Shown here piece by piece: positions 14,699 to 15,400 of a stretch of 15,400 nt of DNA (position 1 is the stretch's first letter; every line of letters begins with the position of its first letter). Both the position numbers and the translations under genes were made by a program. The notes under the pieces are model-generated. The model made no database searches. It was not told the DNA's origin and saw nothing but the letters and a program-made list of their open reading frames with translations. This DNA comes from Bacteroidetes bacterium UBA7688 (GTDB lineage Bacteria > Bacteroidota > Bacteroidia > Chitinophagales > Chitinophagaceae), in the NCBI GenBank assembly GCA_002482815.1, contig DLGS01000321.1, forward strand, positions 1 to 15,400. Reading direction: 5' to 3'.

Positions 14699-15400
14699 AT
14701 GAAAGAAACGAAAAAAGTTCAGCGGGCATGGGCGATGTATGATTGGGCCAATTCGGCTTACAATCTGGTCATTACCTCAACAATTTTTCCGGCCTATTAT
14801 ATTGCCATTACCGGTGGTGACTCCGGCGAAAAAATCAGCTTTTTCGGTTGGCAGCTCAGCAATAGTACATTGCTTGAATATTCCCTTGCGCTTGCCTATT
14901 TTATTATTGCGCTGCTTTCTCCTGTTTTGTCTGCTGTTGCAGATTACAGAGGGAATAAGAAATTTTATATGCAGCTGTACTGCTACCTAGGTGCTTTTTC
15001 CTGTATGTTGCTTTATTTCTTCAAACCGGGCAACATTGAGCTTGGCATTCTTGCTTCTATGATGGCTGCCATCGGGTATTGCGGAAGTCTTGTTTTTTAT
15101 AATTCATATTTACCTGAGATTGCGACAGTCGATGAACAGGATAAGTTGAGTGCAAAAGGCTTTACCTATGGTTATATCGGAAGTGTAATCCTGCAGCTTA
15201 TTTGTTTTGTTTTCATTTTTTCCGGTTTTAAAGACGGGACCTTTGCTCCGCGCTTATCATTTTTACTGGTTGGATTATGGTGGTTAATTTTTGCACAGAT
15301 AAGCTTCCGGTATTTGCCGAAAGGAACACCTTCCGGAGAATCTAAACAAAATAGTATTCTAACCGGAGGGTTTAAAGAGTTAAATAAAGTCTGGAATCAG
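14699..15400 (+). CDS. MFS transporter, UMF1/Atg22 type (partial, cut by right edge)
   Basis: From the ATG at 14699-14701 the frame stays open for 234 codons to the window end. The opening VQRAWAMYDWANSAYNLVI is the hallmark of UMF1/Atg22-like major facilitator proteins. Membrane helices follow: YSLALAYFIIALLSPVLSAV, with ADYRGNKKFYM as the helix 2-3 loop, then LGAFSCMLLYFF and GILASMMAAIGYCGSLVFY, then GYIGSVILQLICFVFIFSG and LLVGLWWLIFA. Six helices are visible, so roughly the N-terminal half of the protein is present. Some family members export amino acids or small molecules, but the substrate here cannot be read. GAATTTTG upstream (14672-14679) is one base off the -7 consensus. Distance from pirin is 90 nt, so co-transcription is possible. 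Confidence 0.88.
   Translation, partial: MKETKKVQRAWAMYDWANSAYNLVITSTIFPAYYIAITGGDSGEKISFFGWQLSNSTLLEYSLALAYFIIALLSPVLSAVADYRGNKKFYMQLYCYLGAFSCMLLYFFKPGNIELGILASMMAAIGYCGSLVFYNSYLPEIATVDEQDKLSAKGFTYGYIGSVILQLICFVFIFSGFKDGTFAPRLSFLLVGLWWLIFAQISFRYLPKGTPSGESKQNSILTGGFKELNKVWNQ

Overview
The window looks like chromosomal DNA of a Bacteroidota bacterium, probably of the Chitinophaga/Sphingobacteria type. It is AT-rich, start codons lack purine-rich Shine-Dalgarno sites, and several genes are preceded by the Bacteroidota -7 promoter element TAnnTTTG. The gene content also fits the phylum: a TPR sensor kinase, a lone LytTR regulator, DUF4271 beside hemD, a DUF2807 protein, and a surface-barrel/AsmA pair.

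Layout. (1) Positions 1-378, minus strand: the start of an exported protein that runs off the left edge, and a 46-residue protein resembling short 'addiction module' antitoxins. (2) Positions 379-3811, plus strand: an AT-rich upstream region, a NarL/FixJ response regulator overlapping a TPR-type sensor histidine kinase, and a stand-alone LytTR DNA-binding protein. (3) Positions 3812-4720: a gene-poor stretch with inverted repeats and decayed coding sequence, including a peptide resembling the small protein at 238-378 and a frameshifted 'CCPFL' protein remnant. (4) Positions 4721-7231: a group II truncated hemoglobin, a convergent AraC-family regulator, and a two-gene operon (a 73-residue small protein and a DUF2807 protein). 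(5) A perfect 36-nt palindrome at 7250-7285 acts as a terminator for both strands. (6) Positions 7310-13554, minus strand: four genes reading AsmA-like protein, Omp85/TamA-like barrel, DUF4271 membrane protein, uroporphyrinogen-III synthase. (7) Positions 13739-15400, plus strand: pirin, then a UMF1/Atg22-type MFS transporter cut by the right edge.

How the genes may work together. The kinase and regulator form a two-component pair. The AsmA-like and Omp85-like proteins resemble the TamB/TamA pairing that spans the envelope and may form a trans-envelope module. HemD supplies heme precursors, and the hemoglobin binds heme, but the two are not in one operon. Most of the window is ordinary core genome. 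The less ordinary parts are the small-protein and remnant material flanking the two-component region and the OMP/AsmA pairing. I did not find a clear new defence or mobile system.
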